Below, piece by piece: positions 1 through 8,181 of a DNA stretch of 64,000 nt. Made by a program: the position numbers and the translations under genes. Location: the NCBI RefSeq assembly GCF_017305435.1, contig NZ_JAFKIP010000002.1:434001-498000 (forward strand), in the 5' to 3' direction. The stretch comes from Microbacterium sp. Its GTDB lineage: Bacteria > Actinomycetota > Actinomycetes > Actinomycetales > Microbacteriaceae. The notes beneath the pieces were generated by a model. The model worked only from the letters and a program-made list of their open reading frames with translations, was not told the DNA's origin and did no database searches. The stretch's first letter is position 1. Every line of letters starts with the position of its first letter.

Positions 1-1809
1 CGCGACGAGCCGCTGGAACGCGTCGAGGGTCGGGACGGGGTCGCCGCCGTTGAACCCGCCGATCGGCAGGAAGGACCCGCCGTCCGACGCGATGATGAGA
101 CGTGCCGCCGCCTGAGCGCCGAAGACAGCGGCGCGGTACGTGCGTCCGTCGGCGTGCGCCGCGAGCCACGCGACCGTCTGTGTGTCGGCCGTCGTCGTTC
201 CGCCCGTCGGCGCGAGTCCGACGCCGTTCGGCGCGCCGCGTCCCGGAGTCGTGGTTCCGCCTGCCGGGGCGGGGCCGACGCCGGTCTGGGCTCCGTGCCC
301 CGGTGATCCCGTGCCGCGTCGTCCCGTCGCGGGCGCTGCTCCCGCGAAGCCGCCTCCGCCTCCTCCGCCACTCATCGCCGCTACTCCCGCCGCCACCGGA
401 TTGGTCGAGTTGGGCGTCGTGACGGTCACCGCTGACCAGACGGCCGGGCTGAGGACGAGCGCCACCGCGGCGACCGCCGCCGCCAGCGGCATCCGCGCGG
501 CGCGCCGCCACTCCCACGCGAGCAGCACTCCGGCCACGAGCGCGAGGACGAGCTGCGCGAGCGCGGTCGGTACGGCGAAGGCGGCGCCGCCGTTCGCGAA
601 GAGTCCGATGCCGACGGCGGTCGCGGCCGCCGTTCCGACGAGGACGAGTTGCGCCCACAGCGCCCGTCGACGGCGTGCCTGGGCGAAGGCCGTGCCGATC
701 AGGAGTGCCGTCGGGACGGCGAGGGCCGCGGTGTAGAACTGATGCATCCCCGCGACGACCGAGAACATCGCTGCGAACGTCGCGAACCAGACCGCGGCGA
801 AGACGGTGAGGGCACGGCGGAATCGGAGTACGAACAGGATGACGACGGCGGCGACGGCGACCGGCAGCATCCAGCCGATCTGGGCGGCGAGGTTCTCGTT
901 GAGAAGTCGCAGGGCGGACGGCTCGCCGGAGAACGGGGGAGTGAACGAGCGGTACGCCGAGGCATCCGCCGTCGACGTGCCGAAACGCCCCAGGCCGTTG
1001 TAGCCGAACACCATCTCCCAGGGGCTGTCGGTGAGTGTGCTCCCGACGTAAGGGCGGTCCGATGCCGGGATCAGCGAGACCGCGACGATCCAGGTGAGCG
1101 AGAGCGCGAGGCTCACGGTGCCCGCGACGGCGAGATGGCCGAGGCGCCTCCGCCAGCTCTGCCGTGTGCAGAGGTATGCGGCGGCCAGCGCCGGCCACAC
1201 CGCCCATGCTTCGAGCATGTACGTCTGGAACCCCGCCGCGATGAACACGCCGGCGAGCACGAGCCAGCCGAGACTCCGACGCTCGAGAGCCTTCGTCGCC
1301 GCCCACGCCGTGAGGGCGAGACACAGCACGAAGAAGGTCTCGGGCTGGTTCGAGCGCGCGACCGCCACGAGGATCGGCGTCGTCGCGACGATGCCGCCGG
1401 CGGTGAGGCCGGCGACCGGTCCCGCCCAGCGTCGCGCCGTGAACGCCGTGATGACGACGGATGCCGTGGCCGCCAGCGCGTTCGGCACGATCACCGCCCA
1501 CGGCGAGAAGCCGAACGCCTTCACGAAGAGTGCGGGGATCCAGAACGATCCCGGGATCTTGTCGAGCGTCACCGTGCCGGCGGGGTCGAGGGCGCCGAAG
1601 AAGAAGTTCGACCAGCTCTCGCTCATCGAGAGCGCGATGGACGCGTAGTAGTCGGACATCGACCCGCCGACGCCCCACGCCGTCAGCGCGAGCGCACCGA
1701 GCGTCAGCACGATGGCGCCGATGGTCCAGACACGACGTGGCAGCAAGGCAGTGCTGCGCGCGACGGTGCCCGATGCGGGGTGGGTGGGGGAGGCGAAAGC
1801 GGTCGTCAC
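1..1809 (-). CDS. GT39 (ArnT/YkcB-like) membrane glycosyltransferase, 3' end missing
   Basis: Integral-membrane glycosyltransferase of the PMT/ArnT class, which uses polyprenyl-phosphate sugar donors at the outer face of the membrane. 603 codons are visible from GTG 1809; the C-terminus lies beyond base 1. A first membrane segment (about residues 28-46) is followed by SDYYA (Asp53) and by DKIPG (83-87) in the first outer loop, both family signatures. Many hydrophobic segments follow, then a Gly-rich linker containing six consecutive Gly (about 475-530) and the beginning of the C-terminal domain typical of YkcB-type proteins. The GTG start is supported by a -10-like TAGCGT (1816-1821 on the complement) exactly 6 nt upstream, suggesting a leaderless message. 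The acceptor substrate cannot be told from sequence. Confidence 0.85.
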   Translation of the reverse strand, partial: MTTAFASPTHPASGTVARSTALLPRRVWTIGAIVLTLGALALTAWGVGGSMSDYYASIALSMSESWSNFFFGALDPAGTVTLDKIPGSFWIPALFVKAFGFSPWAVIVPNALAATASVVITAFTARRWAGPVAGLTAGGIVATTPILVAVARSNQPETFFVLCLALTAWAATKALERRSLGWLVLAGVFIAAGFQTYMLEAWAVWPALAAAYLCTRQSWRRRLGHLAVAGTVSLALSLTWIVAVSLIPASDRPYVGSTLTDSPWEMVFGYNGLGRFGTSTADASAYRSFTPPFSGEPSALRLLNENLAAQIGWMLPVAVAAVVILFVLRFRRALTVFAAVWFATFAAMFSVVAGMHQFYTAALAVPTALLIGTAFAQARRRRALWAQLVLVGTAAATAVGIGLFANGGAAFAVPTALAQLVLALVAGVLLAWEWRRAARMPLAAAVAAVALVLSPAVWSAVTVTTPNSTNPVAAGVAAMSGGGGGGGFAGAAPATGRRGTGSPGHGAQTGVGPAPAGGTTTPGRGAPNGVGLAPTGGTTTADTQTVAWLAAHADGRTYRAAVFGAQAAARLIIASDGGSFLPIGGFNGGDPVPTLDAFQRLVA

Positions 1810-1886
1810 GCCGCGACGCTAGGGTCGACGGCGATGCGCGCGCCGCACGCGGGGTATGCGCCGGCTGAGAGAACGTACGGGGGAGA

Positions 1887-2420
1887 TCACTCCGCCCAGG
1901 TCATCCACACGACGGTCTGACCGTCGACGGTCTGCTCGCCCGCCCCGACCGCGTAGCGCGCCGAACTCGGGTCCTCGCCGTCGAGCCACCAGATCGAGGT
2001 GCCGTAGCCGCTGGTCTGCTGGTAGCCCGCTGCCGTCAGCGCATCGCCCACGGCGGCGAGGGCGGCCGCCGTGTCGCCCGTGAACATCGCGCCCTTCCGA
2101 TGTGCGCTGCCGAACTCGTCGTCGACGTAGCAGTCGGGGCGGACCGACGGCGTGGATGCCTCGGGAAGCGTGAAATCCGACGGGTCGTGCGGGGTGGGAT
2201 CGCTGTAACCATTGGCGTCCATGAAGGAGATCATCGCGTCCGTGCATCCGAACGCACCGCCCGCCGCGGCCCCGTCGTCGCCCGAAGATGGTGTCACGAC
2301 GGCAGTGGACGGATCGGATGCCGCGGTGTCCGCCGGTGCGGTGCCGCCACCGGCGCAGCCGGCGCACAGGAGCGCACCGAGAGCCAGCAGGGTGAGCGAG
2401 AGAGGACGCGTCGTGGTCAT
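1887..2420 (-). CDS. putative lipoprotein, 177 aa
   Basis: The N-terminus from ATG 2420 reads as a short basic segment (TTTR), a hydrophobic core and CAGC followed by a Gly/Thr/Ala-rich linker, that is, a lipoprotein signal peptide with a slightly atypical lipobox (Cys at -3). An earlier in-frame ATG at 2456 would put 12 extra residues before the signal peptide and is less likely. The mature part is acidic with a Cys early on and no motif I can assign. The hexamer CACACT lies 6 nt before the ATG. Function unknown; an exported, membrane-anchored protein is inferred only from the signal. Confidence 0.75.
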   Translation of the reverse strand: MTTTRPLSLTLLALGALLCAGCAGGGTAPADTAASDPSTAVVTPSSGDDGAAAGGAFGCTDAMISFMDANGYSDPTPHDPSDFTLPEASTPSVRPDCYVDDEFGSAHRKGAMFTGDTAAALAAVGDALTAAGYQQTSGYGTSIWWLDGEDPSSARYAVGAGEQTVDGQTVVWMTWAE

Positions 2421-2474
2421 GAGCACAGTGTGGAGGAGGAGCGGATGCAGCGACAAGGCGGGGAATGGCCGGTT

Positions 2475-2503
2475 TTGGCGAGCCTCCGATCGTGGGCTAA
2501 GCT
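2475..2503 (+). promoter_or_regulatory. sigma-A-type promoter of tRNA-Gln
   Basis: TTGGCG (2475-2480), 17-bp spacer, TAAGCT (2498-2503), about 32 bp upstream of the tRNA. The same -35 hexamer TTGGCG precedes tRNA-Glu and rplS in this window. Confidence 0.65.
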
Positions 2504-2535
2504 AGACCCTCGGTACGACTTCGGTCGGAACCCCT

Positions 2536-2607
2536 TGGGGTATGGTGTAATTGGCAACACGGCTGATTCTGGTTCAGTTGTTCTTGGTTCGAGTCCAGGT
2601 ACCCCAG
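2536..2607 (+). tRNA. tRNA-Gln (anticodon CTG)
   Basis: Cloverleaf can be drawn: acceptor arm TGGGGTA/TACCCCA (2536-2542 with 2600-2606), anticodon stem GCTGA/TCAGT flanking the loop TTCTGGT with anticodon CTG, and a T-arm with GGTTCGAGTCC. The discriminator is G2607 and CCA is not encoded. A terminator-like hairpin follows. Confidence 0.95.
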
Positions 2608-2611
2608 CACG

Positions 2612-2656
2612 AAGAAGAGGCCCGGAGACGCTGAGATTTCAGCGGCCCGGGCTTCT
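2612..2656. terminator. bidirectional terminator between tRNA-Gln and the DUF262 gene
   Basis: Inverted repeat with inner perfect stem CGCTGA-GATT-TCAGCG and outer arms AGAGGCCCGG / CCCGGGCTTCT (imperfect). It lies between the tRNA and the converging gene's stop codon, and shares the AGAAG...CTTCT flanks seen in the terminators at 5616 and 12424. Confidence 0.7.
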
Positions 2657-2666
2657 GTCATTCCGG

Positions 2667-4700
2667 TCACGCCATCGCGTCGCCGATGTAGCTGTACTTC
2701 ACGAAGACCTCGCTCGCCCAGCCGGCCTCGTCGAGCACACCTTGCACGGCGGAGAGCATGTATTTCGAATCCCACCCCATGTAGAGGTACTGCCCGGGTG
2801 CGATCTCGTCCCATTGGCCGTTCCATGCCATCGCCGGGTAGACGGGTCCGCCGCGGCGGGCGCTGAAGTCGATCACGCTCTGACGGGAGGCGTCCGACTC
2901 GGTCCACAGGCGCTTGAAGATGCGGTTGAAGAGATATCGCACATCCGGCACCTCCCAGTGCTCGCCGCGGAACTCGACGTAGTCGAACTCGCGCTGCCAG
3001 CCGCGCGGCCAGCCGCGACGCTTGCGCGCATCCAGGATGGGGGTGAGGTTGTCGTCGTCGATGCCGACGACCGCCGGGCGGCGCCAGACCTCGAGGAAGA
3101 TGTCGGTCAGGTGCGCGGTGCGTGCCGCGATCGCGGCGGTGCTCCACGCACCGGCATCCGCCAGCTCACGGCTGAGGACGACGTCGCTCGCGCCGTAGAA
3201 GGCGCGCTTCGCCGGGAAGGAGGCGTCGAAGGCGCGCTCGGCGAGGGGCTGCTCCAGGAGGGTGAGGTTCCCGAGTGTCTGCGTCAGCGCACGGAAACTG
3301 TTCTGCTCGTCGTCGGTGAGGTCGGCCCAGCGCCGTTCGCCGTCGGGCGACCAGTCGTCGGATGCCGCGAGCGGTGCGACGTGCTCCAGATCGAGACTGG
3401 TGTCGTCCGTGCCGGCGAGCCGCCCCAATACGTAATGCGCGTGGGGGAGGTCTCCGTACTTCAACCCGACCCGGGTTCGTTCGTCTGAGGGGGTGATGCG
3501 CGCGATCGCGTGCAGGAGTTCGGTCCGGCCGACGCTCGCGGCGCGACACAGGCGCGCGACGAGGCGGTCGGTCGACAAACCGGCGATCTTGCGTCGCAGG
3601 AGCAGCGACTGCAGATGCTCGAGCGAGACGATCAGCTCGTCGACGCCGAGGACCCCGTCGTCGTAGTCGCGGTACAGCCGCATCACGAGCGGGTACACGC
3701 CGCGCCCGAACGTGTTGAGGTAGGCGACCTGGCGTGAGACCTCTGCATCCGGAATGCCGCGCGGCTCGAGGAGCAATCCGTAGATCTCGGCGAACCGGCG
3801 CCAATTCGCCGCACGGGTGCGGAGGGTCGCGAGATCGAGGCGCGGGAACTCCTGCCGGAACGCGTCGTACACCCCGCGCTCGCCCGCGACGGTGACCTCC
3901 CGCCCCGTGAGCATCACGAGGTAATGCCGCCAGAACGTACCGATCTGCTCGCCCGTGGCGTGCTCGATCGGCATCCAGTACTCGTGCTCGATCTCGCTCT
4001 GCTGAGCATGGGTGAGGCCCATCAGCACGTAGTTGTGGATGAGTTCGTGGTCGCGCAGCGGCTCTCCGGTCGAGTTCAGGCTCTCGAAGGTCTGCTGCGC
4101 GTTCGCCGCCGGTCCCAGGCTGATCGACACGTGCTCGAGCTTCGTGAGACCCCGCCAGATGTCGGCGGCCTCGCCCGGACGGATCTGGCTGCGGAAGAAC
4201 GCGTAGTTGTCGTCGAAGCGGGACTGCCGCCCGGCATCGTCCAGCGAGGGGCGCCCCAGCACGATGCTCTCGAACACCTCCGCCCACGCGCGGTGGGGGC
4301 GCAGCTTCGTCCGCGTCGGGTCGTCGTCGCGCACCAGCACCCGCAGGAGGTCCGCGGCGAGGGTGGGATCGTCCTCCTGCAGCGTGTGGTGGAGAGCCGC
4401 GACGAGCAGCATGAGCGTCGTGAGGCGCTGCTGGCCGTCGATGAGCACGAGGTGCGCTCCGTCCTCCGCCGAGGAGGCCGCCGTCGACAGGATCGATCCG
4501 ATGAAGTGCGTGTCCTCGGGCCGCGCCCCGGCGACGGCGCGGACGTCGTTCAGCAGCTGCTCGCAGCCGCCGATGTCCCACCGGTACTGGCGCTGGTACA
4601 CCGGGACGACGATCGTCGTGTCGGATGCCGCGAGCCACGCGATCGTACTCACGGCAGTGGCCTCGACGTTCGCGGCGATGACGGGGGTGACAGTGCTCAT
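2667..4700 (-). CDS. DUF262 and DUF1524 domain protein (GmrSD-like)
   Basis: 677 aa. The N-terminal DUF262 part carries YQRQYRW (35-41) and DGQQR (88-92), the nucleotide-binding/hydrolysis signature of GmrS-type subunits. Around 438-505 an EHVAP...GNLTLLE stretch matches the DUF1524 His-Me-finger nuclease core of GmrD-type subunits, so both parts of the type IV restriction enzyme GmrSD are fused in one chain. About 170 further residues at the C-terminus are aromatic-rich (MGWDSKY near the end) and I do not recognise them. Start: ATG 4700 rather than ATG 4751, because a -10-like TAGACT (4740-4735) lies inside the longer reading frame and GAGGAG lies upstream of 4700. It stands alone with no other restriction gene. 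A role in defence against modified phage DNA is inferred from the family only. Confidence 0.85.
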   Translation of the reverse strand: MSTVTPVIAANVEATAVSTIAWLAASDTTIVVPVYQRQYRWDIGGCEQLLNDVRAVAGARPEDTHFIGSILSTAASSAEDGAHLVLIDGQQRLTTLMLLVAALHHTLQEDDPTLAADLLRVLVRDDDPTRTKLRPHRAWAEVFESIVLGRPSLDDAGRQSRFDDNYAFFRSQIRPGEAADIWRGLTKLEHVSISLGPAANAQQTFESLNSTGEPLRDHELIHNYVLMGLTHAQQSEIEHEYWMPIEHATGEQIGTFWRHYLVMLTGREVTVAGERGVYDAFRQEFPRLDLATLRTRAANWRRFAEIYGLLLEPRGIPDAEVSRQVAYLNTFGRGVYPLVMRLYRDYDDGVLGVDELIVSLEHLQSLLLRRKIAGLSTDRLVARLCRAASVGRTELLHAIARITPSDERTRVGLKYGDLPHAHYVLGRLAGTDDTSLDLEHVAPLAASDDWSPDGERRWADLTDDEQNSFRALTQTLGNLTLLEQPLAERAFDASFPAKRAFYGASDVVLSRELADAGAWSTAAIAARTAHLTDIFLEVWRRPAVVGIDDDNLTPILDARKRRGWPRGWQREFDYVEFRGEHWEVPDVRYLFNRIFKRLWTESDASRQSVIDFSARRGGPVYPAMAWNGQWDEIAPGQYLYMGWDSKYMLSAVQGVLDEAGWASEVFVKYSYIGDAMA

Positions 4701-4763
4701 GCTCTTCGAAAACGCTCCTCGGAAACCTCCGTCGAGTCTATTCGCGTCCACAGGACCGCTCTG

Positions 4764-4775
4764 TAGGCTTGCCTA
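4764..4775. promoter_or_regulatory. small palindrome in a divergent intergenic region
   Basis: TAGGCTTGCCTA is a near-perfect palindrome between the divergent DUF262 gene and the gene at 4827. It may be an operator, or simply the -10-like TAGGCT of the rightward gene with a chance mirror. Spacing does not match the iron-regulator (DtxR/IdeR) box. Confidence 0.25.
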
Positions 4776-4826
4776 AGTCGGGCCTGTAAAAACTTCGCTG
4801 GACCGACAGAAAGGGCATGATCCGTC

Positions 4827-5600
4827 ATGGCATACATCAAGAGCGCCGCTCTCGAGGAGACCGGCTACGTCGTCCTCGACCCGTACGGCAAGGAGATCGA
4901 TCCCAAGGAGTGGATGGACCTCGAATACGTCGACTGGAAGAGCTCCGGCGACACCCGTTTCGCCCCCCTGGCCTCGGCGAAGGGAGAGATCGAGTGCAAC
5001 GGCTTCTGGAACCACAAGCCGCCGCGCACCGACAAGGACGGCGTCTGGATCGACTCCCAGACGGCGATCGCGCCGACCCTCACCGAGCGTGCGCTCGAGC
5101 CCGGGTCGAACGTCGGCCGGTGCCGCATCATCGAGTTGCAGCCGAACACCTACGCCGACTGCCTCTACAACCTGCACCAGGACGACAACAACCGCCTGAA
5201 CCCGGACGGCACCGGGTGGGTCGTCCGCTCGTTCTTCAACCTCACCGACGACAAGGACAGCTACTTCGTCCTGCGTGAGAACCGCACCGACCCCAGCGAG
5301 GAGACGCGTATCGCCCTCCCCGCCGGCGCCCAGCTCGTCATCGACACGCAGCGCCTGTGGCACGCCGCCACGCACCACGGCGACGAACCGCGCTACTGTC
5401 TGATCACGTCGTGGGAGTCGGGCCCCGAGCTCGACGCCTACATCGCCAAGTACAACGGCGTGAACAAGGTGGAGTCGTTCCCCGTCGACCAGGAAGAGTT
5501 GGATGCCGGGCAGGCCGAGCAGGCCCGCCGCATCGCGGCGCGTGCCGCGGCTCTCGCCGCGCGTGGCCAGCAGGAGGTCAACGTGATGAGCGAGGCCTGA
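4827..5600 (+). CDS. protein with 2OG-Fe(II) oxygenase-like metal triad
   Basis: 257 aa, soluble, no signal peptide. It shows an ordered set of residues expected for a double-stranded beta-helix 2-oxoglutarate/Fe(II) oxygenase: HQD (His117, Asp119), a distal His179 in RLWHAATH and Arg189 in EPRYCLITS, placed where the 2OG-binding Arg normally lies. The overall pattern resembles aspartyl/asparaginyl-hydroxylase or phytanoyl-CoA-dioxygenase-type cupins. I do not recognise a named family and the substrate is unknown. AGAAAGGG lies 5' of the ATG. The C-terminal 40 residues are a charged Ala/Arg/Gln helix. It is followed directly by a strong bidirectional terminator, so it is probably monocistronic. 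Confidence 0.7.
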   Translation: MAYIKSAALEETGYVVLDPYGKEIDPKEWMDLEYVDWKSSGDTRFAPLASAKGEIECNGFWNHKPPRTDKDGVWIDSQTAIAPTLTERALEPGSNVGRCRIIELQPNTYADCLYNLHQDDNNRLNPDGTGWVVRSFFNLTDDKDSYFVLRENRTDPSEETRIALPAGAQLVIDTQRLWHAATHHGDEPRYCLITSWESGPELDAYIAKYNGVNKVESFPVDQEELDAGQAEQARRIAARAAALAARGQQEVNVMSEA

Positions 5601-5615
5601 GCCTCACTCACGTGG

Positions 5616-5651
5616 AGAAGTGGTCCCGGCCGATCGGCCGGGACCACTTCT
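5616..5651. terminator. bidirectional terminator, perfect 36-bp palindrome
   Basis: AGAAGTGGTCCCGGCCGA followed immediately by its exact reverse complement. It lies between two convergent genes (stops at 5600 and 5685). The centre is CGATCG. Confidence 0.85.
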
Positions 5652-5684
5652 GTCTGTGCACCTGGTCGTTCCGCGGTGCGGATG

Positions 5685-7118
5685 TCAGGCGATGCTGAGC
5701 TCGCGTTGCCGATTCCGATGGCTGACGCGGTGCGCGGCCCACGCGGCGCCCGCGACGAGTCCCGCGATCAGCACGCCGAACAGCCACGGGAGCAGGTTCG
5801 GCGACAGGCTGGACGTCCCTGCCTTGAGCTCTGTCGTGCCATCGGCGATGCGCCCGGTGCCGTCGGCGAGCGCCGCAGCGCCCGCGGCGAGCTTCGCCGA
5901 CCCGCCGGACAGCGCCGTCGTTCCGTCCGCGAGCTTCGTCGCGCCGGTCGAGAGAGTGCCGAGGCCGGTCGAGAGGCCCGCCGCTCCCGCCGAGAGCTTC
6001 TGGGTGCCCTCGGCGAGCGATGTCGCGCCGGTCGAGAGGTTCCCGGCACCCGTCGCGAGGTTCTGCGTTCCGGAGTTCAGGGCGAGCGCCCCGTCGGAGA
6101 GCGACTGGGCGCCGGACGCCAGGGAGCCCGCGCCCGCGTCGAGCTTCGCGAGCCCCGCGGCGAGCTCGGCCGCCTTCTCCGCGAGATACGGCGCACCACG
6201 CTCGGGCTGCGCGAGCGCCACGGTCCCGGGCCATTCGTACGCGGCATCGCCGTTGATGATGTTCGAGATTCCGCCCGCGACCTGAGCGGCGCCGCCGGCC
6301 GCGGCCTGCAAGCCCTGAGCGAGCTCGCTCGCCTTCTTGGCGGGGGTCGCGATACCGCCGACCTGTGCGTTCAGAGTGCCCGCGAGCGTCGCCAGCTGCG
6401 CCGGAGTGGGATCGTTCGCGGGGTTCTCGTCGAGGAGGAGGGCGGTCTTCGCCGCGAGGTCGGCCGCGTTCGTGGTGGCGGCGTCGACCGTGGCGGTGAG
6501 GGCGGTGCCGCTGCCGGCGAGGGTCAGTGCCTCGGGCGTGAGCTTCGATGCGAGCAGCGACGAGAATCCCTCCGCCTTCGTGAGGACACCGCGGGCGTAG
6601 GTGTCGGCGCCGACGGCACCCCGGGAGAGCGTGCCCGCGCCCGCAGCGAGGGCCGCCGCGCCGACGGCGGCGTCATGCGCCCCACCCGCGAGGCTCTGCG
6701 CTCCGGCCGCGGCCGAAGCGGCTCCGTCGCGCAGCTTCGCGGCGCCGGCGTCGGCGGAGGCCGCTCCGTCGGCGAGGCTGACCGCGCCGGCGGCGAGACT
6801 CTGTGCGCCGGTGGCCGCGTTCTGCGCGCCCGACGTCAGCGATGTCGCTCCCTGAGCGGCGGAGCTGGCCCCGGCATCCAGCTTCTTTGCGCCGGCGACG
6901 AGGTCGCCGGCGCCGGAGGCGAGCGTCGTCGCTCCACTGGCCAGTTCCTGCGAGCCGTCGGCGGCGAGAGTCGCGCCGTCGGAGAGCTGGGACGCTCCGG
7001 CATCCAGCTTCGCGGCCGTCAGGAGATAGAGGACGGTCATCGTCGCCAGCAGAAGGCTGAGGACGATGACGGTGATGCGCATGCCCCAGCGATGGGTGTG
7101 CAGGACGGTTCTCGACAT
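5685..7118 (-). CDS. Xxx-Leu-x-x-Gly heptad-repeat membrane protein
   Basis: 477 aa from ATG 7118 (GGAG upstream); the longer reading frame to 7268 runs into non-coding sequence and lacks a plausible start. One membrane segment near the N-terminus (MRITVIVLSLLLATM), one near the C-terminus (LPWLFGVLIAGLVAG), and between them long runs of a 7-residue pattern with Leu and Gly (LxxGAxx), as in the heptad repeats found in YhgE/Pip-type proteins. Two repeat blocks flank a less regular central region. The repeats lack charged a/d positions typical of coiled coils. Full-length YhgE/Pip proteins have several membrane helices; only two are seen here. Role unknown; an extracytoplasmic rod or ring-like domain is inferred. 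Confidence 0.75.
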   Translation of the reverse strand: MSRTVLHTHRWGMRITVIVLSLLLATMTVLYLLTAAKLDAGASQLSDGATLAADGSQELASGATTLASGAGDLVAGAKKLDAGASSAAQGATSLTSGAQNAATGAQSLAAGAVSLADGAASADAGAAKLRDGAASAAAGAQSLAGGAHDAAVGAAALAAGAGTLSRGAVGADTYARGVLTKAEGFSSLLASKLTPEALTLAGSGTALTATVDAATTNAADLAAKTALLLDENPANDPTPAQLATLAGTLNAQVGGIATPAKKASELAQGLQAAAGGAAQVAGGISNIINGDAAYEWPGTVALAQPERGAPYLAEKAAELAAGLAKLDAGAGSLASGAQSLSDGALALNSGTQNLATGAGNLSTGATSLAEGTQKLSAGAAGLSTGLGTLSTGATKLADGTTALSGGSAKLAAGAAALADGTGRIADGTTELKAGTSSLSPNLLPWLFGVLIAGLVAGAAWAAHRVSHRNRQRELSIA

Positions 7119-7292
7119 TGAGGCTCCGGTTTCTCGCGCCCGCTTCGTTGCGGGCGTGGGTGGGTGTCTCCATACGGTGCGTCGGGAGAGCGTCACGACG
7201 GTAACAGCGCGCATGCCGGTCGTCATCGAACCCGGCGAGGTTCGCCGTTTGGGACCAAGTGCCAGCAACGTTGACCCTCAGTACCTTGTGTG

Positions 7293-7376
7293 TTGTCTAC
7301 AAAGATCATGGTCCGGGATGTGCGATCAGCATGCATGTGAGATCTCTTGTGTATATCTGTGTTTGTGTTGTAATCT
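7293..7376 (+). promoter_or_regulatory. promoter and probable operator of the fructose operon
   Basis: A locally A/T-rich stretch in a very GC-rich region. TTGTCTACAA (7293-7302) has TTGT/ACAA palindromic arms. Downstream, TTGTGT (7347-7352), an 18-bp spacer and TAATCT (7371-7376) make a good promoter 22 bp before the regulator's start. Repeated TGTG/TGTTT words lie around the -35. DeoR-family regulators commonly bind such TGT-rich sites near their own promoter; autoregulation is inferred. Confidence 0.5.
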
Positions 7377-7398
7377 GTGGCTGTCTGAAGGAGGGCAC

Positions 7399-8181
7399 GT
7401 GTACGCAGCGGAGCGTCAACAGCTCATCGAGTCGCTCGTCGCGTCGGAGGGACGCGTCGTGGTCGTCGATCTCGCACGCCGATTCGGCGTGACCACGGAG
7501 ACCGTTCGCCGTGACCTCGATCACCTCGAGACGACGGGGCTCGTCCGCCGAGTGCACGGCGGAGCGGTCTCGCGATCCCGGCGCAGCACGGCAGAGCCGT
7601 CGCTCGCGGAGCGCACCACGCGGTCGAGCGACGCGAAGGCGGCGATCGCGATGCGAGCCCTCGATGCCATTCCCGCCGACTTCGAGGGGTCCGTCTATCT
7701 CGACGCCGGGACGACGACGGCCGCCGTCGCGGCCCTCCTCGCTCAGCGGCCCGCAGGGCTCGCGCCCATCGAGGTCGTGACCCATTCGATGACGATCGCG
7801 CACGTGCTCGCGGGCGTGCCGGGCCTCAGCCTCACGGCGATCGGAGGCCGCGTCCGTGGTCTCACCGCCGCCGCGGTGGGCGCGCAGACCGTCGACGCGA
7901 TCTCACGATTGCGACCCGACATCGCCTTCGTCGGCACCAACGGGATCTCGGCCGATTTCGGGCTCAGCACGCCCGACCCCGACGAGGCCGCGGTCAAGCG
8001 CGCGATCATCGCGTCGGCGCGGCGCCGCGTGGTGCTCGCCGACGCGGAGAAGTTCGACGCGGAGCTCCTCGTCTCCTTCGCATCGCTCGGCGATGTCGAC
8101 GTCCTCGTCTCCGAAGCGGCGCCCGAAGGAGAGCTGGCCGCCGCTCTCGAGGCCGTCGACGCGGAGGTGTGGACGCCGTGA
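7399..8181 (+). CDS. DeoR-family transcriptional regulator of the fructose PTS operon
   Basis: 260 aa from GTG 7399, preceded by AAGGAGGG. An N-terminal winged helix-turn-helix (about 6-57, with TTETVRRDLDHLE as recognition helix and RVHGGA as wing) is followed by the DeoR C-terminal phosphosugar-sensing domain containing YLDAGTTT. Its stop codon overlaps the start of the next gene (GTGA), so it is translationally coupled to 1-phosphofructokinase. By analogy with actinobacterial FruR-type regulators the effector is probably fructose-1-phosphate or a related sugar phosphate. Usually such proteins repress the operon they head. Confidence 0.85.
   Translation: MYAAERQQLIESLVASEGRVVVVDLARRFGVTTETVRRDLDHLETTGLVRRVHGGAVSRSRRSTAEPSLAERTTRSSDAKAAIAMRALDAIPADFEGSVYLDAGTTTAAVAALLAQRPAGLAPIEVVTHSMTIAHVLAGVPGLSLTAIGGRVRGLTAAAVGAQTVDAISRLRPDIAFVGTNGISADFGLSTPDPDEAAVKRAIIASARRRVVLADAEKFDAELLVSFASLGDVDVLVSEAAPEGELAAALEAVDAEVWTP

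Noticed and set aside
649..1920. 423-codon + strand ORF over the start region
   Set aside because: Antisense to the GT39 glycosyltransferase, whose motifs and membrane pattern are clear on the other strand.
4764..4775. Iron-regulator (DtxR/IdeR) box
   Set aside because: Half-sites TAGGC/GCCTA are too close together for the 19-bp consensus.
7066..7398. N-terminal extension of the DeoR regulator to ATG 7066
   Set aside because: Covers the A/T-rich promoter region and part of the opposite gene; GTG 7399 has a good ribosome-binding site and gives the normal DeoR N-terminus.
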